A stretch of DNA of 64,000 nt, from contig NZ_QUBQ01000001.1 of the NCBI RefSeq assembly GCF_003388735.1, forward strand, positions 1,922,001 through 1,986,000, given 5' to 3'. The DNA is from Paenibacillus paeoniae (GTDB taxonomy: Bacteria; Bacillota; Bacilli; Paenibacillales; Paenibacillaceae). Below the pieces are notes generated by a model. The model was not told the DNA's origin and made no database searches. It worked only from the letters and a program-made list of their open reading frames with translations. Made by a program: the position numbers and the translations under genes. Positions 7,709 through 17,800 of the stretch are shown piece after piece (position 1 is the stretch's first letter; every line of letters begins with the position of its first letter).

Positions 7709-8446
7709 ATGAAACAACAGCTATTTTTCGATTTGGACGATACATTGATTTATTGCAACAAATATTTCTTTTTTGTCGTGGATCAGTTTGTGGATTCTAT
7801 GTCCACCTGGTTTAGCGGATATGGTATCGTTACGCCAAACGCTGTTCGCGACAAGCAGATGGATCGGGATATCGCGCTTATTGGTGATACCGGTTTCAAG
7901 AGCGAGCACTTCCCCCAATCCTTTCTGGACACGTATGCCTACTTCAGTGATGCGACAGGAAGAAAACGCTCCGTCGTAGAAGAGGACTTTCTATGGAAGC
8001 TCGGAATTAGTGTATACGACCATGAGACGGAGCCTTACCCCAACATGGAGCATACGCTTGACGAGCTTGCATCTGCCGGTCATGAGCTTCATCTTTATAC
8101 GGGAGGCGAGCTTCTTATTCAACAACGCAAAATTCAGCGAATGGGGCTGGAGCGTTATTTCAGCTCGCGCATCTATATTAGACAGCTGAAGAACAACGAT
8201 GCGTTGGAGCAGATTTTGAAGCAAGGCATCTTTGACCGCGAGCATACCTGGATGATCGGCAATTCCATCCGGACTGATGTTGTACCTGCCTTAACTGCGG
8301 GCATTCATGCCATTCATGTCCGTACGCCGGAAGAATGGCATTATAATGTTGTACAAATCGACGTTCAGCCCAGGGGCGCTTTCTTCACATTGGATAAGCT
8401 GATCGACGTCCCGGATACGATCCACCGTTACTTGAATCGCGACTAA
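7709..8446 (+). CDS. HAD-superfamily phosphatase-like hydrolase
   Basis: 245 residues. Motif I is FFDLDDTLIY with the nucleophile and acid Asp; motif II LYTGGE and motif IV WMIGNSIRTDVVPA follow, giving a haloacid dehalogenase fold with a helical cap (residues about 20-90). HAD enzymes hydrolyse small phosphomonoesters; the substrate is not deducible. The start ATG follows AGAAGGAG at 12 bases. It converges on topB with only three bases between stops, and no terminator fits there. Confidence 0.85.
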   Translation: MKQQLFFDLDDTLIYCNKYFFFVVDQFVDSMSTWFSGYGIVTPNAVRDKQMDRDIALIGDTGFKSEHFPQSFLDTYAYFSDATGRKRSVVEEDFLWKLGISVYDHETEPYPNMEHTLDELASAGHELHLYTGGELLIQQRKIQRMGLERYFSSRIYIRQLKNNDALEQILKQGIFDREHTWMIGNSIRTDVVPALTAGIHAIHVRTPEEWHYNVVQIDVQPRGAFFTLDKLIDVPDTIHRYLNRD

Positions 8447-8449
8447 CGG

Positions 8450-10807
8450 CTAGCCATCCCCTTCCACGGCGAGCTCGCCCGTCGCCGCATTCCTCAGCAC
8501 GATCTTGCCCTGTATCTCCGTCCCATCGGCCATGGTCAGCTTTAGCTTGGCGGTTTTCCCTTTCTCCGCAATAGCCCGTACCTGGGCATCCGTCAAGCTG
8601 CGGCCGAAGCTATCCTTCCAGATGACGAAGGAGCAGCCGCTCCGGTAATGGGAGCAGCCATACCCCTTCCGCCCCATAAACAATCTGCCGCCGCATCCAG
8701 GACGCGGACAGGATGCAATCGTGCCATCACCCTGCGTTTCCGTACGTGCCTTTACTGCTGCACCTTTGCCGGCTGATCGCGAGGATGTCCCTGACGGACC
8801 GCTGTTGGCTGCACGTGATGTCTCCGACGAGCCGCTGCCAGCAGGTCGCGACGATGTCTCCGATGGAACGCTGCCACTTTGGCTCTTACGCCCTGGCGTT
8901 GCACTTCGCGCCGGCCGCTCTCCCTTGCCTGATTTCCCTCTCCCCGGCTTCTCGTCTCCCTCGAATGCCTTCATATCAGCTCGGGCTTGCTGACGAACCT
9001 TATCGACGATCATCGTGGCGAACTTCTTCACATTTTCCATGAACGTAGCATCGGAGGCGCTGCCTCTGGCGATTTCATTCAGTCTGCGCTCCCACATGCC
9101 TGTCATCTCAGGCGAAGTCAACAGCTCTACTCCGGCACCGCGAATCAGCTCAATCGCCGTTCGCCCCTTCTGGGTAACCATGATCCGTTTGCCTTGCATC
9201 GTCACATACCCTACATTTTTGAGTCTCTCTATTGTAGCCGCGCGCGTAGCAGGCGTGCCCAGGCCGGAATCCTTCATCGCATCCCGCACTTCTTCATCCT
9301 CGATCTGCTTGCCTGCGCTCTCCATCGCCCTCAGCAGCGTACCTTCGGTATAAGGTTTGGGAGGCTGCGTTTCTTTCTCCTTCATTGCAGCATCTACACA
9401 TTGCACACTCTTCGCTGGATGTACGGAGAATGGCTCCAGCACTTCTTCCTCATCCTCGGAATCATCGTCCTTGTCTCTCTTGCCGCCTTTGGGCTTCTCC
9501 TTCTTCTGGTCAGCGTATAGCAGCTTCCACCCCAGGCTGAGTAGTTCCTTCACTGACGTCTTGAACGTCTCTTTCTCCACTTCAGTCAGCACCGTATGAG
9601 ATTTGTACTCCGCAGCAGGATAGAACTGGGACAGGAAGCGGCGCACAATAAGGTCGTACAGCTTGGCTTCATCGGGTGACAATCCGCTTGCCTTCCGATG
9701 CGTCGGCAGAATGGCATGATGGTCCTCCACCTTTGCCGGATTGCAAATAAATTTATTCCCCTTATGCACAAGACCTTTATTCGCTCCCTTGGCCCACTCG
9801 TCATACGATGTGCCCTGCAAAGAGGCCAATGTCTTGTGCATCTCCGGGATGTTCTGCTCCGTTACATAGTTGGAATTCGTACGAGGATACGTGATCACCT
9901 TATGCTTCTCGTACAGAGCTTGCGCCGTATCCAGCGTCTTTTTCGCCGAAAATCCGAACTTCCCGTTCGCTTCCCGCTGCAAGAGCGTCAAATCATACAG
10001 CTTGAAGGGATATTCCTTCACAGCCTTCACTTCATAGGACGAAATCGTTCCGCTTTTCCCCTTCACCTTTGCAGCTATGGCTTCCGCCTTCTTGGGATCG
10101 GTCATCCGCTCGCCTTGCCATAAGCCGCGATACGGCGTATCCTCTTGCAGAAACTTGGCCTCTACTTCATAGAACTTTAATGAATCGAAGGCTTCGATTG
10201 TTTTTTGGCGATCATAAATAAGGGCCAGCACGGGTGTCTGCACCCGGCCAACGGACAGCAGCACATTATGTTTCGTCGTAAAAGCACGAGAGCCGTTCAT
10301 GCCGATCAGCCAGTCGGCTTCGCTTCGGGCAGTCGCGGCTTTCGTTAAATTATCGTAGTCGGATCCTGCTCTCAGCTCCGCAAAACCTTTGCGTATCGTC
10401 TCCGGTGTCAGATCGGATATCCAGAGCCGTTTGACGGGTTGACGCAGCCTTAAGTGGCGCTGAATGAGAGAGAAGATGTATTGTCCCTCTCTCCCGGCAT
10501 CGCATCCGTTCACAAGTGAATCGCATCGCTTCGCCAGCTCCTTGATTACCTTAAGCTGATCCATCGTTTTTTTGTTCGGTACAAGCTTGAATACCACCGG
10601 AATAATGGGCAGATCTCCGATATTCCAGCGCTTGTACTTATCGTCGTAAGCATCCGGCTCCGCTAGTCCGATCAAGTGGCCGATAGCCCACGTGATAATG
10701 TAACGTTCGCCTTCTATATAAGTACGGTGGTTTTTCGCTTTCGGATCGATAGCGGCCGCGATATTGCGTCCCATGTCGGGTTTCTCCGCAATGATTAGTG
10801 TTTTCAA
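8450..10807 (-). CDS. topB: DNA topoisomerase III
   Basis: 785 residues. TOPRIM domain at the N-terminus (LIIAEKPDMGRNIA, Glu-Lys pair; NGCDAGREGQ, DxD type), then the type IA core with active-site Tyr in ITYPRTNSNYVTEQ and SVGRVQTPVLAL, and GLGTPATRAATIERL. A Ser/Gly-rich low-complexity linker (about residues 630-690) leads to a C-terminal zinc-finger-like region (CPRPGCGGRLFMGRKGYGC) and a small domain. The enzyme decatenates DNA by single-strand passage. The start is TTG, with AAAGGAG 9 bases upstream. It is 32 bases downstream of the glucosaminidase-like gene. Confidence 0.96.
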   Translation of the reverse strand: MKTLIIAEKPDMGRNIAAAIDPKAKNHRTYIEGERYIITWAIGHLIGLAEPDAYDDKYKRWNIGDLPIIPVVFKLVPNKKTMDQLKVIKELAKRCDSLVNGCDAGREGQYIFSLIQRHLRLRQPVKRLWISDLTPETIRKGFAELRAGSDYDNLTKAATARSEADWLIGMNGSRAFTTKHNVLLSVGRVQTPVLALIYDRQKTIEAFDSLKFYEVEAKFLQEDTPYRGLWQGERMTDPKKAEAIAAKVKGKSGTISSYEVKAVKEYPFKLYDLTLLQREANGKFGFSAKKTLDTAQALYEKHKVITYPRTNSNYVTEQNIPEMHKTLASLQGTSYDEWAKGANKGLVHKGNKFICNPAKVEDHHAILPTHRKASGLSPDEAKLYDLIVRRFLSQFYPAAEYKSHTVLTEVEKETFKTSVKELLSLGWKLLYADQKKEKPKGGKRDKDDDSEDEEEVLEPFSVHPAKSVQCVDAAMKEKETQPPKPYTEGTLLRAMESAGKQIEDEEVRDAMKDSGLGTPATRAATIERLKNVGYVTMQGKRIMVTQKGRTAIELIRGAGVELLTSPEMTGMWERRLNEIARGSASDATFMENVKKFATMIVDKVRQQARADMKAFEGDEKPGRGKSGKGERPARSATPGRKSQSGSVPSETSSRPAGSGSSETSRAANSGPSGTSSRSAGKGAAVKARTETQGDGTIASCPRPGCGGRLFMGRKGYGCSHYRSGCSFVIWKDSFGRSLTDAQVRAIAEKGKTAKLKLTMADGTEIQGKIVLRNAATGELAVEGDG

Positions 10808-10839
10808 CTGGGCTCGCTCCTTTAGTCAACTCATGCTCA

Positions 10840-11883
10840 TCAGGACGTCTCCACCGACTTCAGGATTGAAGCGAAGATGGTGCGTACTCCCTTCGACCAA
10901 TTGGAGTCCTCTGCGTATTCCCGATTAATCCATGTGAAGGGGTCTACGTCAGATGGCCTGTCCTTGCTTAGTCGCGTAATGGTTCTTGCCGCAATCTGCG
11001 ACGATTGCTCAATCGTTGTATTGAATTCTTGCCAGCTATGAAAGACGTTAAAGGGATTGTTGGCGATCTCCTTCGCCCGCTCATGCTTCCGCGGCACGAA
11101 GCCCTGCTCTTGGCCCGTGATAGCCAGTAAAAAAGCAGGATGAATATCGAACTCCTGCGCTGTCTTCATGATGGCGTCTATGTATGGCGTATCAGCCAGA
11201 ATCGAAGATTTGCTCTCCAGAAAGGCGACAAGCTTGTCCTTATCCATAGAGGCATACTTTAGCTCTGTCGGCAATTCATTAGGGGAAGCAGTCGGAACCT
11301 CAGCAAATATAGGAATTCCGATCTCCGCTCCAATAGCTGTCGGCTCTTGTACCCGTTCCTGTGTTAGCGACCAGCTAAAAAGCAGGGAGGCTGTTATGAC
11401 GATAGCCGTCAACGTTCCGTAGAGCGTGACGTTTCTTCGCCGATGCTTCCTGACTACCGCTTCGCTTGCAGATGATAGTGGGATGACAACCCCTGTGTCA
11501 GATTCGCTATATATTCGCCCACGCAATGGCAAGCCGGCTCCATCCATACCAGCCCAAGAAGCTTCCTGCTCCCTTGTCCATTTGTGGAACGGCTCCGCGA
11601 CATTGGGGTCCTCCAGATTCAGTTCCATGCACATCACATAAATATCATCGGGACTGACGGGCCGCTGATGCTCCAGAACCGTCGAGCGAATAAGCCGATA
11701 AGTTAGTTGTTTTTTTGTCTCGGAATCAAAGTCTGGCAATTGATTGTGGATAATGCGCGTAACAGCATCTGCGACGATCTCCGCACGCTGATCGCTTGGC
11801 ATGGAGGCATACTTATGATGCACATAGTTGCGTATGTTGTGAACATCGGTTGGCGTTAACACATAGGCATGTTCTGCGGGCAT
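10840..11883 (-). CDS. Membrane protein with C-terminal glucosaminidase/lysozyme-like domain
   Basis: 347 residues. The first ~140 are cytoplasmic and helical (LTPTDVHNIRNYVHHKY), then a transmembrane helix at about 150-172 (GTLTAIVITASLLFSWSL) and an external region with a lysozyme-like fold: FDIHPAFLLAITGQEQG with a possible catalytic Glu, NNPFNVFHSWQEFNT and a C-terminal WSKGVRTIFASIL. This resembles glucosaminidase domains that cut peptidoglycan glycans. The ATG follows AAGGGGAGAGG. The cytoplasmic N-domain is unusual for a wall hydrolase and may couple wall cutting to an internal signal, which is inference. Confidence 0.7.
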   Translation of the reverse strand: MPAEHAYVLTPTDVHNIRNYVHHKYASMPSDQRAEIVADAVTRIIHNQLPDFDSETKKQLTYRLIRSTVLEHQRPVSPDDIYVMCMELNLEDPNVAEPFHKWTREQEASWAGMDGAGLPLRGRIYSESDTGVVIPLSSASEAVVRKHRRRNVTLYGTLTAIVITASLLFSWSLTQERVQEPTAIGAEIGIPIFAEVPTASPNELPTELKYASMDKDKLVAFLESKSSILADTPYIDAIMKTAQEFDIHPAFLLAITGQEQGFVPRKHERAKEIANNPFNVFHSWQEFNTTIEQSSQIAARTITRLSKDRPSDVDPFTWINREYAEDSNWSKGVRTIFASILKSVETS

Positions 11884-11933
11884 CGGCCTCTCCCCTTACG
11901 CATAATCTCACCACAATTTTACCACAACTTACC

Positions 11934-12254
11934 TTATTGTGGGGGAGTCAGACCAGAAATCGTTTCTTGAATTGCGGGTTGCATCATATAGGCGCGAACC
12001 TGTTCCTTCTCACTAAACGTCAGTTGGTATTCGCAATCGCAATCGTCGTCCTGCGGAATCATCTGAACAATCGTGCCGTCCAGCGTACAGATGACATAGA
12101 GGGTGAATTGGATCAGATCGTCCGGTACGGGCGTACCCTCATCTAATGTCGGACGAAGCACAATATCTACCCATTGATCGTCCCGACGCTCTATAGTTGC
12201 ATCGAAGCTAGTGAACCGAAGCTCCGTTATGTGGTCTGAACCGTATTTAATCAT
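11934..12254 (-). CDS. Conserved hypothetical protein, acidic
   Basis: 106 residues from the ATG at 12254, which follows GGAGAGAA at good spacing; an upstream in-frame ATG at 12290 lacks a ribosome site. The product is soluble and acidic with a beta-rich pattern (WVDIVLRPTLDEG, FTLYVICTLDGTIVQMIP) and a DDDCDCEYQ cluster. I do not recognise a family. It precedes the glucosaminidase-like gene by about 50 bases on the same strand. Confidence 0.65.
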   Translation of the reverse strand: MIKYGSDHITELRFTSFDATIERRDDQWVDIVLRPTLDEGTPVPDDLIQFTLYVICTLDGTIVQMIPQDDDCDCEYQLTFSEKEQVRAYMMQPAIQETISGLTPPQ

Positions 12255-12291
12255 ACATTCTCTCCGTTTCCTTAGATTCTGGACAAGCAAG

Positions 12292-12315
12292 AAAAGCGCC
12301 CTAGGGCGCTTCCTT
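12292..12315 (-). terminator. Terminator of gltD
   Basis: The palindrome AAGCGCCCTAGGGCGCTT, followed on the minus strand by TTCTTG, lies about 40 bases beyond the gltD stop and just ahead of the next minus-strand gene. Confidence 0.75.
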
Positions 12316-12353
12316 CTGAATCCTATAGGTATAGCCTAACATAGAGCTGCTCC

Positions 12354-13841
12354 TTATGGAAGCATCGATGAGCCCATCAAATACTTATCCACTTCGCGGG
12401 CAGCCTCGCGGCCTTCGTTGATCGCCCAGACAACCAAGCTTTGTCCACGGCGCATATCGCCAGCAGCGAATACTTTATCCACATTCGTTGTGTATTTGCC
12501 GTATGGAGCTTTCACATTGGAACGGCGGTCTTGAGCAAGTCCTAGCTGCTCGATCAGCGTCGTCTCCGGACCTTCAAAGCCTACCGCGATGAAGACCAGG
12601 TCTGCTGGCCATACTTTTTCCGTTCCCGGCATTTCTTTATAAATTTTGCGTCCAGTCTCATCAACCGTACGCTCGATTTGAACAGTGTGCAGCTCTTTCA
12701 GGTTGCCATTCCCGTCCCCAACGAACTTCTTCGTCAGAACGGAGAATGCGCGAGGGTCTTCGCCGTACAGCGCTTTGGCTTCCTCTTGCGCATAGTCCAG
12801 CGTATAGACGTTCGGGAATTGCGGCCAAGGGTTGCTGATTTGATCACGTTCCAGCGGAGCTTTGGCATGCGTACCGAATTGCGTAACCGACTTGCAGCCA
12901 TGACGAAGTGCTGTTGCCACGCAGTCCGTACCTGTATCGCCGCCACCGATAACGATAACGTCCTTATCTTTCGCGGAGATATAGTTGCCGTCTTCCAGGT
13001 TGGAATCCAGATAGCTCTTAATTGTGCCGTTCAAATAGTCCATCGCCATATGAACGCCGTTCAGATCGCGTCCCTCGATTTCTACATCGCGCGCGCGCGT
13101 CGAGCCGCCGCACAGAACGACTGCATCAAATTGCTCTACCAGCTCGCTTGCTGTAACATCTTTGCCGATCTCCGTATTTGTGACGAACTCGATGCCCTCT
13201 TCTGTCATCAAGTCTACACGGCGCTGAACGACATGCTTCTCCAGCTTCATTGTTGGGATACCGTAGGTAAGCAATCCGCCGATGCGATCGGCACGCTCGT
13301 ATACCGTTACGGTATGGCCTGCTTTGTTCAGCTGCGCTGCCGTAGCCATGCCAGCCGGGCCAGAGCCTACGACTGCAATACGTTTGCCTGTACGCACTTT
13401 AGGAGGTTGTGGAACAACCCAGCCCTCCTCGAAGCCCCGATCGATAATCGCTTGCTCGATCGTCTTGATCGTAACCGCATCGCCGATTAGGCCGACCGTA
13501 CAAGAGCCTTCGCATGGTGCCGGGCATACACGGCCCGTGAACTCAGGGAAGTTATTGGTCTTGTGCAAGCGCTCCAGCGCCTCGCGCCACAGACCTCTAT
13601 AGATCAAGTTGTTCCACTCGGGAATCAGGTTGTTGACCGGGCAACCGGACACCGATCCGGCGAGCTCCATGCCTGTATGGCAATAAGGCGTTCCGCAATC
13701 CATACAGCGTGCGCCCTGGGTGCGCAACTGTTCGTCGGACAAATGCTTATGAAATTCGTTCCAATCTTTAATGCGCTCAAGCGGGTCGCGATCGGCCGGC
13801 AATTCGCGCTGATATTCCATAAATCCAGTTGGTGTAGACAT
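12354..13841 (-). CDS. gltD: Glutamate synthase (NADPH), small subunit
   Basis: 495 residues from the ATG at 13841 (GGAGGAAATTC ribosome site). The N-terminal half has the Cys-rich 4Fe-4S region ([37 protein letters not shown]); FAD site at [12 protein letters not shown] and NADPH site at [12 protein letters not shown] follow, ending in a [14 protein letters not shown] motif. The subunit delivers electrons to GltA, which makes two glutamate from glutamine and 2-oxoglutarate. gltA is not in the window, so the two subunits are encoded apart or gltD is a separately regulated copy. Its own promoter region contains an inverted repeat. Confidence 0.96.
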   Translation of the reverse strand: MSTPTGFMEYQRELPADRDPLERIKDWNEFHKHLSDEQLRTQGARCMDCGTPYCHTGMELAGSVSGCPVNNLIPEWNNLIYRGLWREALERLHKTNNFPEFTGRVCPAPCEGSCTVGLIGDAVTIKTIEQAIIDRGFEEGWVVPQPPKVRTGKRIAVVGSGPAGMATAAQLNKAGHTVTVYERADRIGGLLTYGIPTMKLEKHVVQRRVDLMTEEGIEFVTNTEIGKDVTASELVEQFDAVVLCGGSTRARDVEIEGRDLNGVHMAMDYLNGTIKSYLDSNLEDGNYISAKDKDVIVIGGGDTGTDCVATALRHGCKSVTQFGTHAKAPLERDQISNPWPQFPNVYTLDYAQEEAKALYGEDPRAFSVLTKKFVGDGNGNLKELHTVQIERTVDETGRKIYKEMPGTEKVWPADLVFIAVGFEGPETTLIEQLGLAQDRRSNVKAPYGKYTTNVDKVFAAGDMRRGQSLVVWAINEGREAAREVDKYLMGSSMLP

Positions 13842-13923
13842 GATCGAATTTCCTCCATCCCTGTTCCCGGTTGCTTCACGTACACGTACAAGATACGATA
13901 TGAGACCACTTGCGGGAATCCAT

Positions 13924-13952
13924 ATATTATTGAACACAGCGTACTGTGTCAA
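13924..13952 (-). promoter_or_regulatory. gltD promoter with operator-like palindrome
   Basis: On the minus strand, TTGACA (13947-13952), exactly 17 bp, then TAATAT (13924-13929). The inverted repeat ACACAG-TACG-CTGTGT (13934-13949) overlaps the -35 and most of the spacer, so a bound repressor would exclude polymerase. It does not match the GlnR/TnrA or LexA consensus. Confidence 0.7.
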
Positions 13953-14070
13953 ATCCGGTAGCTTATTATAACATGCTAGCATTCCTGCAATGAACACGTT
14001 AATGGACTTTCCGTACAATCATTTGCACTTTATGACATATTGTTCGTACAAATGTCCTTTTCAGCATCCA

Positions 14071-14562
14071 TTATCGCTCTGCCCGTTCATAGGTTTGGAA
14101 TGTATAGTCATATGGATTCCGCTCATCTTTTTGGTTGAAAACGCTATCCTTTAATCCCCATATTCGTTTGTCAAACTCCGGGAAATACGCATCTGCCTTG
14201 TCAATCTCTGCATCGACCTCCGTCAAGAGCAATCGATCAGCGAAGGGCAGCATCCATGTATAAACCTCGGAGCCGCCAAGTATCATTATTTCCTCATGTC
14301 TGAACTTCTCCAGCGCTTCTTCGGGACTATGGATGATTTCGCAACCATCAAGCTCCAAGGTGGATTGTCTAGTCAAAATTAGGTTGCGCCGATTAGGCAA
14401 GGGCTTTCCTATGGAATCGAACGTCTTCCTGCCCATCAGTACCGTCTTCCCGGTCGTCGTTCGCCGGAAAAACGCCATATCCCCGGGAAGATGCCACAGC
14501 AACTGGTTCTCATATCCAATCGCCCGATTTCGGTCCATTGCCGCAATTAACGTTATGCTCAT
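14071..14562 (-). CDS. dfrA: Dihydrofolate reductase
   Basis: 163 residues, the usual length. Shows MSITLIAAMDRNRAIGYENQLLWHLPGDMAFFRRTT, that is, the Met20-loop Trp and the catalytic acidic residue region, GKTVLMGRKTFDSIG (NADPH site) and IMILGGSEVYTWMLP. It reduces dihydrofolate to tetrahydrofolate with NADPH. It starts 18 bases after thyA ends, with GGAGAGGAG before the ATG, so thyA-dfrA form an operon in which DHFR recycles the dihydrofolate produced by ThyA. Confidence 0.96.
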   Translation of the reverse strand: MSITLIAAMDRNRAIGYENQLLWHLPGDMAFFRRTTTGKTVLMGRKTFDSIGKPLPNRRNLILTRQSTLELDGCEIIHSPEEALEKFRHEEIMILGGSEVYTWMLPFADRLLLTEVDAEIDKADAYFPEFDKRIWGLKDSVFNQKDERNPYDYTFQTYERAER

Positions 14563-14580
14563 CGTCTATTTCTCCTCTCC

Positions 14581-15537
14581 TTACACCGCTACGGGCGCTT
14601 TGATCGTCGGATGCGGATCATAGGCTTCCAGCGACAGATCTTCCATCTCGAAATCAAACACCGATTGCTTGTCCGTATTTAATAGAAGCTTCGGCAGCGG
14701 CTTCGGATCGCGGGACAGCTGAATCTCGATCTGTTCCATATGATTGGAATAGATATGGGCATCGCCAAGCGTATGAACAAAGTCGCCTACTCCGAGTCCG
14801 CATTCATGCGCAATCAGATGCGTCAGGAGCGCATAGCTCGCGATGTTGAACGGGATGCCCAAGAAAATATCGCCGCTTCTTTGGTACAACTGGCAAGAGA
14901 GCTTGCCCTCCGATACGTAGAACTGGAACATCGTATGGCATGGAGGCAGAGCCATCGACGGCACATCCTCGGGATTCCAAGCGGTTACAATTAATCTTCT
15001 GGAATCCGGGTTGTTCTTAATGGATGAGATCACATCCTTGAGCTGATCTATGCTTCCACCTTGAGCCTTCTTCCAGTCACGCCACTGCTTCCCGTAGACA
15101 TCGCCGAGCTCGCCGTACGCAGCGGCAAAATCTGAATCGGCCAATATTCGCTCCTTGAACAGATTCATCTGCTCCATATATTGCTTGGCAAAAGCAGTGT
15201 CCGTCTGAGATCGAAGCCCGAAGTTCGTCATATCCGGTCCCGAATAGTCCTCACTTTCAACCCAGCGCTTGAACGCCCATTCATTCCAAATGTTGTTGTT
15301 ATGTTGAAGCAGATTCCTGATGTTCGTATCTCCTTTAATAAACCAAAGCAATTCACTCGCCACGAGCTTGAAGGGTACGCGCTTCGTCGTCAGAAGCGGA
15401 AAGCCCTCGCTGAGCGGGAATCTCATCTGATAGCCGAACGTCGAGATCGTTCCAGTCCCTGTACGATCATCCTTCCGGACGCCATTCTGCAGTACATCCC
15501 TCAATAATTGCAAATAAGCCTGTTCACTAGTGCTCAT
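14581..15537 (-). CDS. thyA: Thymidylate synthase
   Basis: 318 residues, the longer Lactobacillus/Staphylococcus-type ThyA with the ~50-residue insert ([17 protein letters not shown] to AFAKQY) in the small domain. Contains the dUMP-binding RTGTGT segment, catalytic Cys in [28 protein letters not shown] and the folate-site DAHIYSNH. It methylates dUMP to dTMP using methylenetetrahydrofolate. The ATG follows AGGAGATCTCCT. First gene of a thyA-dfrA pair. Confidence 0.97.
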   Translation of the reverse strand: MSTSEQAYLQLLRDVLQNGVRKDDRTGTGTISTFGYQMRFPLSEGFPLLTTKRVPFKLVASELLWFIKGDTNIRNLLQHNNNIWNEWAFKRWVESEDYSGPDMTNFGLRSQTDTAFAKQYMEQMNLFKERILADSDFAAAYGELGDVYGKQWRDWKKAQGGSIDQLKDVISSIKNNPDSRRLIVTAWNPEDVPSMALPPCHTMFQFYVSEGKLSCQLYQRSGDIFLGIPFNIASYALLTHLIAHECGLGVGDFVHTLGDAHIYSNHMEQIEIQLSRDPKPLPKLLLNTDKQSVFDFEMEDLSLEAYDPHPTIKAPVAV

Positions 15538-15661
15538 AGGAGATCTCCTTCATCATCATAATCGCCATCAATGGCGTAATCTTATACGAAAAGCGAGCGC
15601 TTCTATGCGTTAAAGCAAGCTTTCTTTCGCAAAATAACTATTATTATAACATTAGTTGTAA

Positions 15662-16150
15662 TTAGTTGCCCAGCCTATCTTTCTTGCGGTTTCGACGCAG
15701 CTGATGCCGGTCTGGAGCTGTCGCGAACAGCTGCTTCTCCAATTCATTCTCCGGTACAACCGACGGTACCGGGCAAGGCTTGCCGTCCTCTCCGAGCGCA
15801 ACAAAAGTGAAAAAAGCCGTCACGGTAACCGCACGTGTACCCGTATACAGATTCTCCGCAGTAACGGTTACATAGATCTCCATGGAGCTCCGATGCGTCC
15901 AGGTGACGAATGCCTCCACCTCAATCACTTCTCCGATCCGGATTGGCGCGAGAAAATCAAGGCTATCCGTCGAAGCCGTCACCACTCTTGTTCTGGCATG
16001 CCTCATAGCTGCAATCGCCGCTACCTTATCCATATACTCCATCAACTTGCCGCCGAACATCGTATCGTAATGATTCGTATCTAGTGGGAAAATAAGCTGT
16101 GTCATAATCGTCCGTGAGTCGCTCGATCGTTTTTGCCCAGCCTGATTCAT
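15662..16150 (-). CDS. Acyl-CoA thioesterase, hotdog fold (YkhA type)
   Basis: 162 residues. A single hotdog domain with LIFPLDTNHYDTMFGGKLMEYMD, where Asn/His and Asp/Gly motifs form the thioesterase site, and STDSLDFLAPIRIGEVIEVEA. Family members hydrolyse medium- to long-chain acyl-CoA. The ATG at 16150 has AAGGGGCTGGG upstream; an earlier in-frame ATG overlaps that ribosome site. A basic tail (HQLRRNRKKD) follows the domain. It lies alone between thyA and the pdh operon terminator. Confidence 0.85.
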   Translation of the reverse strand: MNQAGQKRSSDSRTIMTQLIFPLDTNHYDTMFGGKLMEYMDKVAAIAAMRHARTRVVTASTDSLDFLAPIRIGEVIEVEAFVTWTHRSSMEIYVTVTAENLYTGTRAVTVTAFFTFVALGEDGKPCPVPSVVPENELEKQLFATAPDRHQLRRNRKKDRLGN

Positions 16151-16286
16151 GTTGTCCCAGCCCCTTTTCATTCTCTGCGCATTTGTTTCTTCATTATAAT
16201 ATATGCAAAAAGAGATAGGCAAAGGGAACGTCATGAAATGGATGAAATTCCATACATAGGAGGTTCATTGACGGGATTATATAGGC

Positions 16287-16333
16287 GCAAAAAAGCCCCG
16301 CGGCACTTTTATGATAAAAGCGCAGCGAGGCTT
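16287..16333 (-). terminator. Terminator of the pdh operon
   Basis: Minus-strand AAGCCTCGC pairs with GCGGGGCTT, with an inner CTTTTAT/ATAAAAG stem, followed by TTTTTT. It lies about 50 bases beyond the pdhD stop. Confidence 0.85.
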
Positions 16334-16381
16334 CTTATTATACGGAGCTATATCATTTTGCGGAAAGTAATCCGTAATAAA

Positions 16382-17797
16382 TTACTTAACAACCGTGTGG
16401 ATTGGGTGTCCAAGCGCAACTTCAGCTGCGTCCAACACGATCTCGCCCAGAGTCGGGTGAGCATGGATAGTCAGAGCGATATCTTCAAGCGTAGCGCCCA
16501 TCTCGATCGCCAGAGCAAGCTCAGCAATCATGTTGGAAGCTTCAAGACCTACGATATGCGCGCCCAGCACCAGACCGGAGTCTGCATCTGCTACCAGCTT
16601 CACGAAGCCTTCTGTAGCGTTAAGCGACATTGCGCGGCCGTTGATAGCGAATGGGAATTTGCCCACTTTCACGTTATGGCCTTGCTCCTTCGCTTCTTTC
16701 TCGCTTAGGCCGACGCTTGCGCACTCCGGATCGGAGAAGCAAACGGCAGGTACGCATTTGTAGTCGATTACGCTTGGTTGTCCAGCGATCGCTTCAGCCG
16801 CTACGCGGCCTTCATACATCGCTTTGTGCGCAAGCGCTGGTCCAGCGATGATGTCGCCGATAGCAAAGATATGAGGAATGCTCGTACGGCATTGTTGGTC
16901 AACTTCAACCAGACCGCGATCGGTTGTTTTCACGCCGATCAGATCAAGGCCAAGCTCGCCATCCGTGTTCGGGCGGCGGCCAACCGTAACAAGCAGGTAA
17001 TCTGCCGTTACTTTCTCTTCTTTGTCGCCAACTGTATAAGTAACCGTTACATCTTTATCCGTTTGCTCTGCGCTTTTCGCTTGAGCGCCCGTTACGATGT
17101 CAACGTTTTTCGCTTTAAGCTTCTTCGCAACGATGGAAGACATATCTTTGTCGAAGCCTGGAAGTACGGAATCGGAACCTTCGATTACCGTTACTTTCGT
17201 GCCGAACTTGGAGTACATTTGGCCAAGCTCGATACCGATGTAGCCGCCGCCGATAACGACAAGGCTCTTCGGAATTTCAGGCAGCGACAATGCGCCTGTC
17301 GAGGACACGATGCGTCCGCCGTAAGGGAACGCCTTCAGCTCGATTGGACGGGAACCAGTCGCAATGATGCAATTTTTGAAACGGTAGCGCGGCGCTTCTT
17401 GATCGTTGAATACGCGTGCTTCGTTTTCGTTAATGAACATCACTTCGCCTTGGAAGTATTGTACTTTGTTCGCTTTCAGCAGCGAAGCAACGCCGCCAGT
17501 CAGCTTTTTCACGATTCCGCTTTTGAATTCTTGCACTTTGGTGAAATCAACCTTTGCTTCGCCCACTTCGATACCGAATGCGGAAGCATGACTTACAGAC
17601 TCATATTGATGAGCTGCCGAGATCAGCGCTTTGGACGGGATACAGCCAACGTTCAAGCATACGCCGCCTACATGCTCTTTTTCAACAACCAATACGTTTT
17701 GACCAAGCTGAGCCGCGCGGATAGCAGCTACGTAACCGCCAGGACCTGCGCCAATGACTAGAGTATCAATATCTAAGGAAGCATCTCCAACTACCAT
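16382..17797 (-). CDS. pdhD: Dihydrolipoyl dehydrogenase (E3)
   Basis: 471 residues. FAD site VIGAGPGGYVAAIRAA, redox-active disulfide GGVCLNVGCIPSKALI, NAD site VVIGGGYIGIELG, and C-terminal active-site HAHPTLGE. It reoxidises the lipoyl groups of E2 in pyruvate dehydrogenase. Last gene of the pdhABCD operon, 3 bases after pdhC; a terminator follows. The cytoplasmic complex turns pyruvate, CoA and NAD into acetyl-CoA. Confidence 0.97.
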   Translation of the reverse strand: MVVGDASLDIDTLVIGAGPGGYVAAIRAAQLGQNVLVVEKEHVGGVCLNVGCIPSKALISAAHQYESVSHASAFGIEVGEAKVDFTKVQEFKSGIVKKLTGGVASLLKANKVQYFQGEVMFINENEARVFNDQEAPRYRFKNCIIATGSRPIELKAFPYGGRIVSSTGALSLPEIPKSLVVIGGGYIGIELGQMYSKFGTKVTVIEGSDSVLPGFDKDMSSIVAKKLKAKNVDIVTGAQAKSAEQTDKDVTVTYTVGDKEEKVTADYLLVTVGRRPNTDGELGLDLIGVKTTDRGLVEVDQQCRTSIPHIFAIGDIIAGPALAHKAMYEGRVAAEAIAGQPSVIDYKCVPAVCFSDPECASVGLSEKEAKEQGHNVKVGKFPFAINGRAMSLNATEGFVKLVADADSGLVLGAHIVGLEASNMIAELALAIEMGATLEDIALTIHAHPTLGEIVLDAAEVALGHPIHTVVK

Positions 17798-17800
17798 TTG

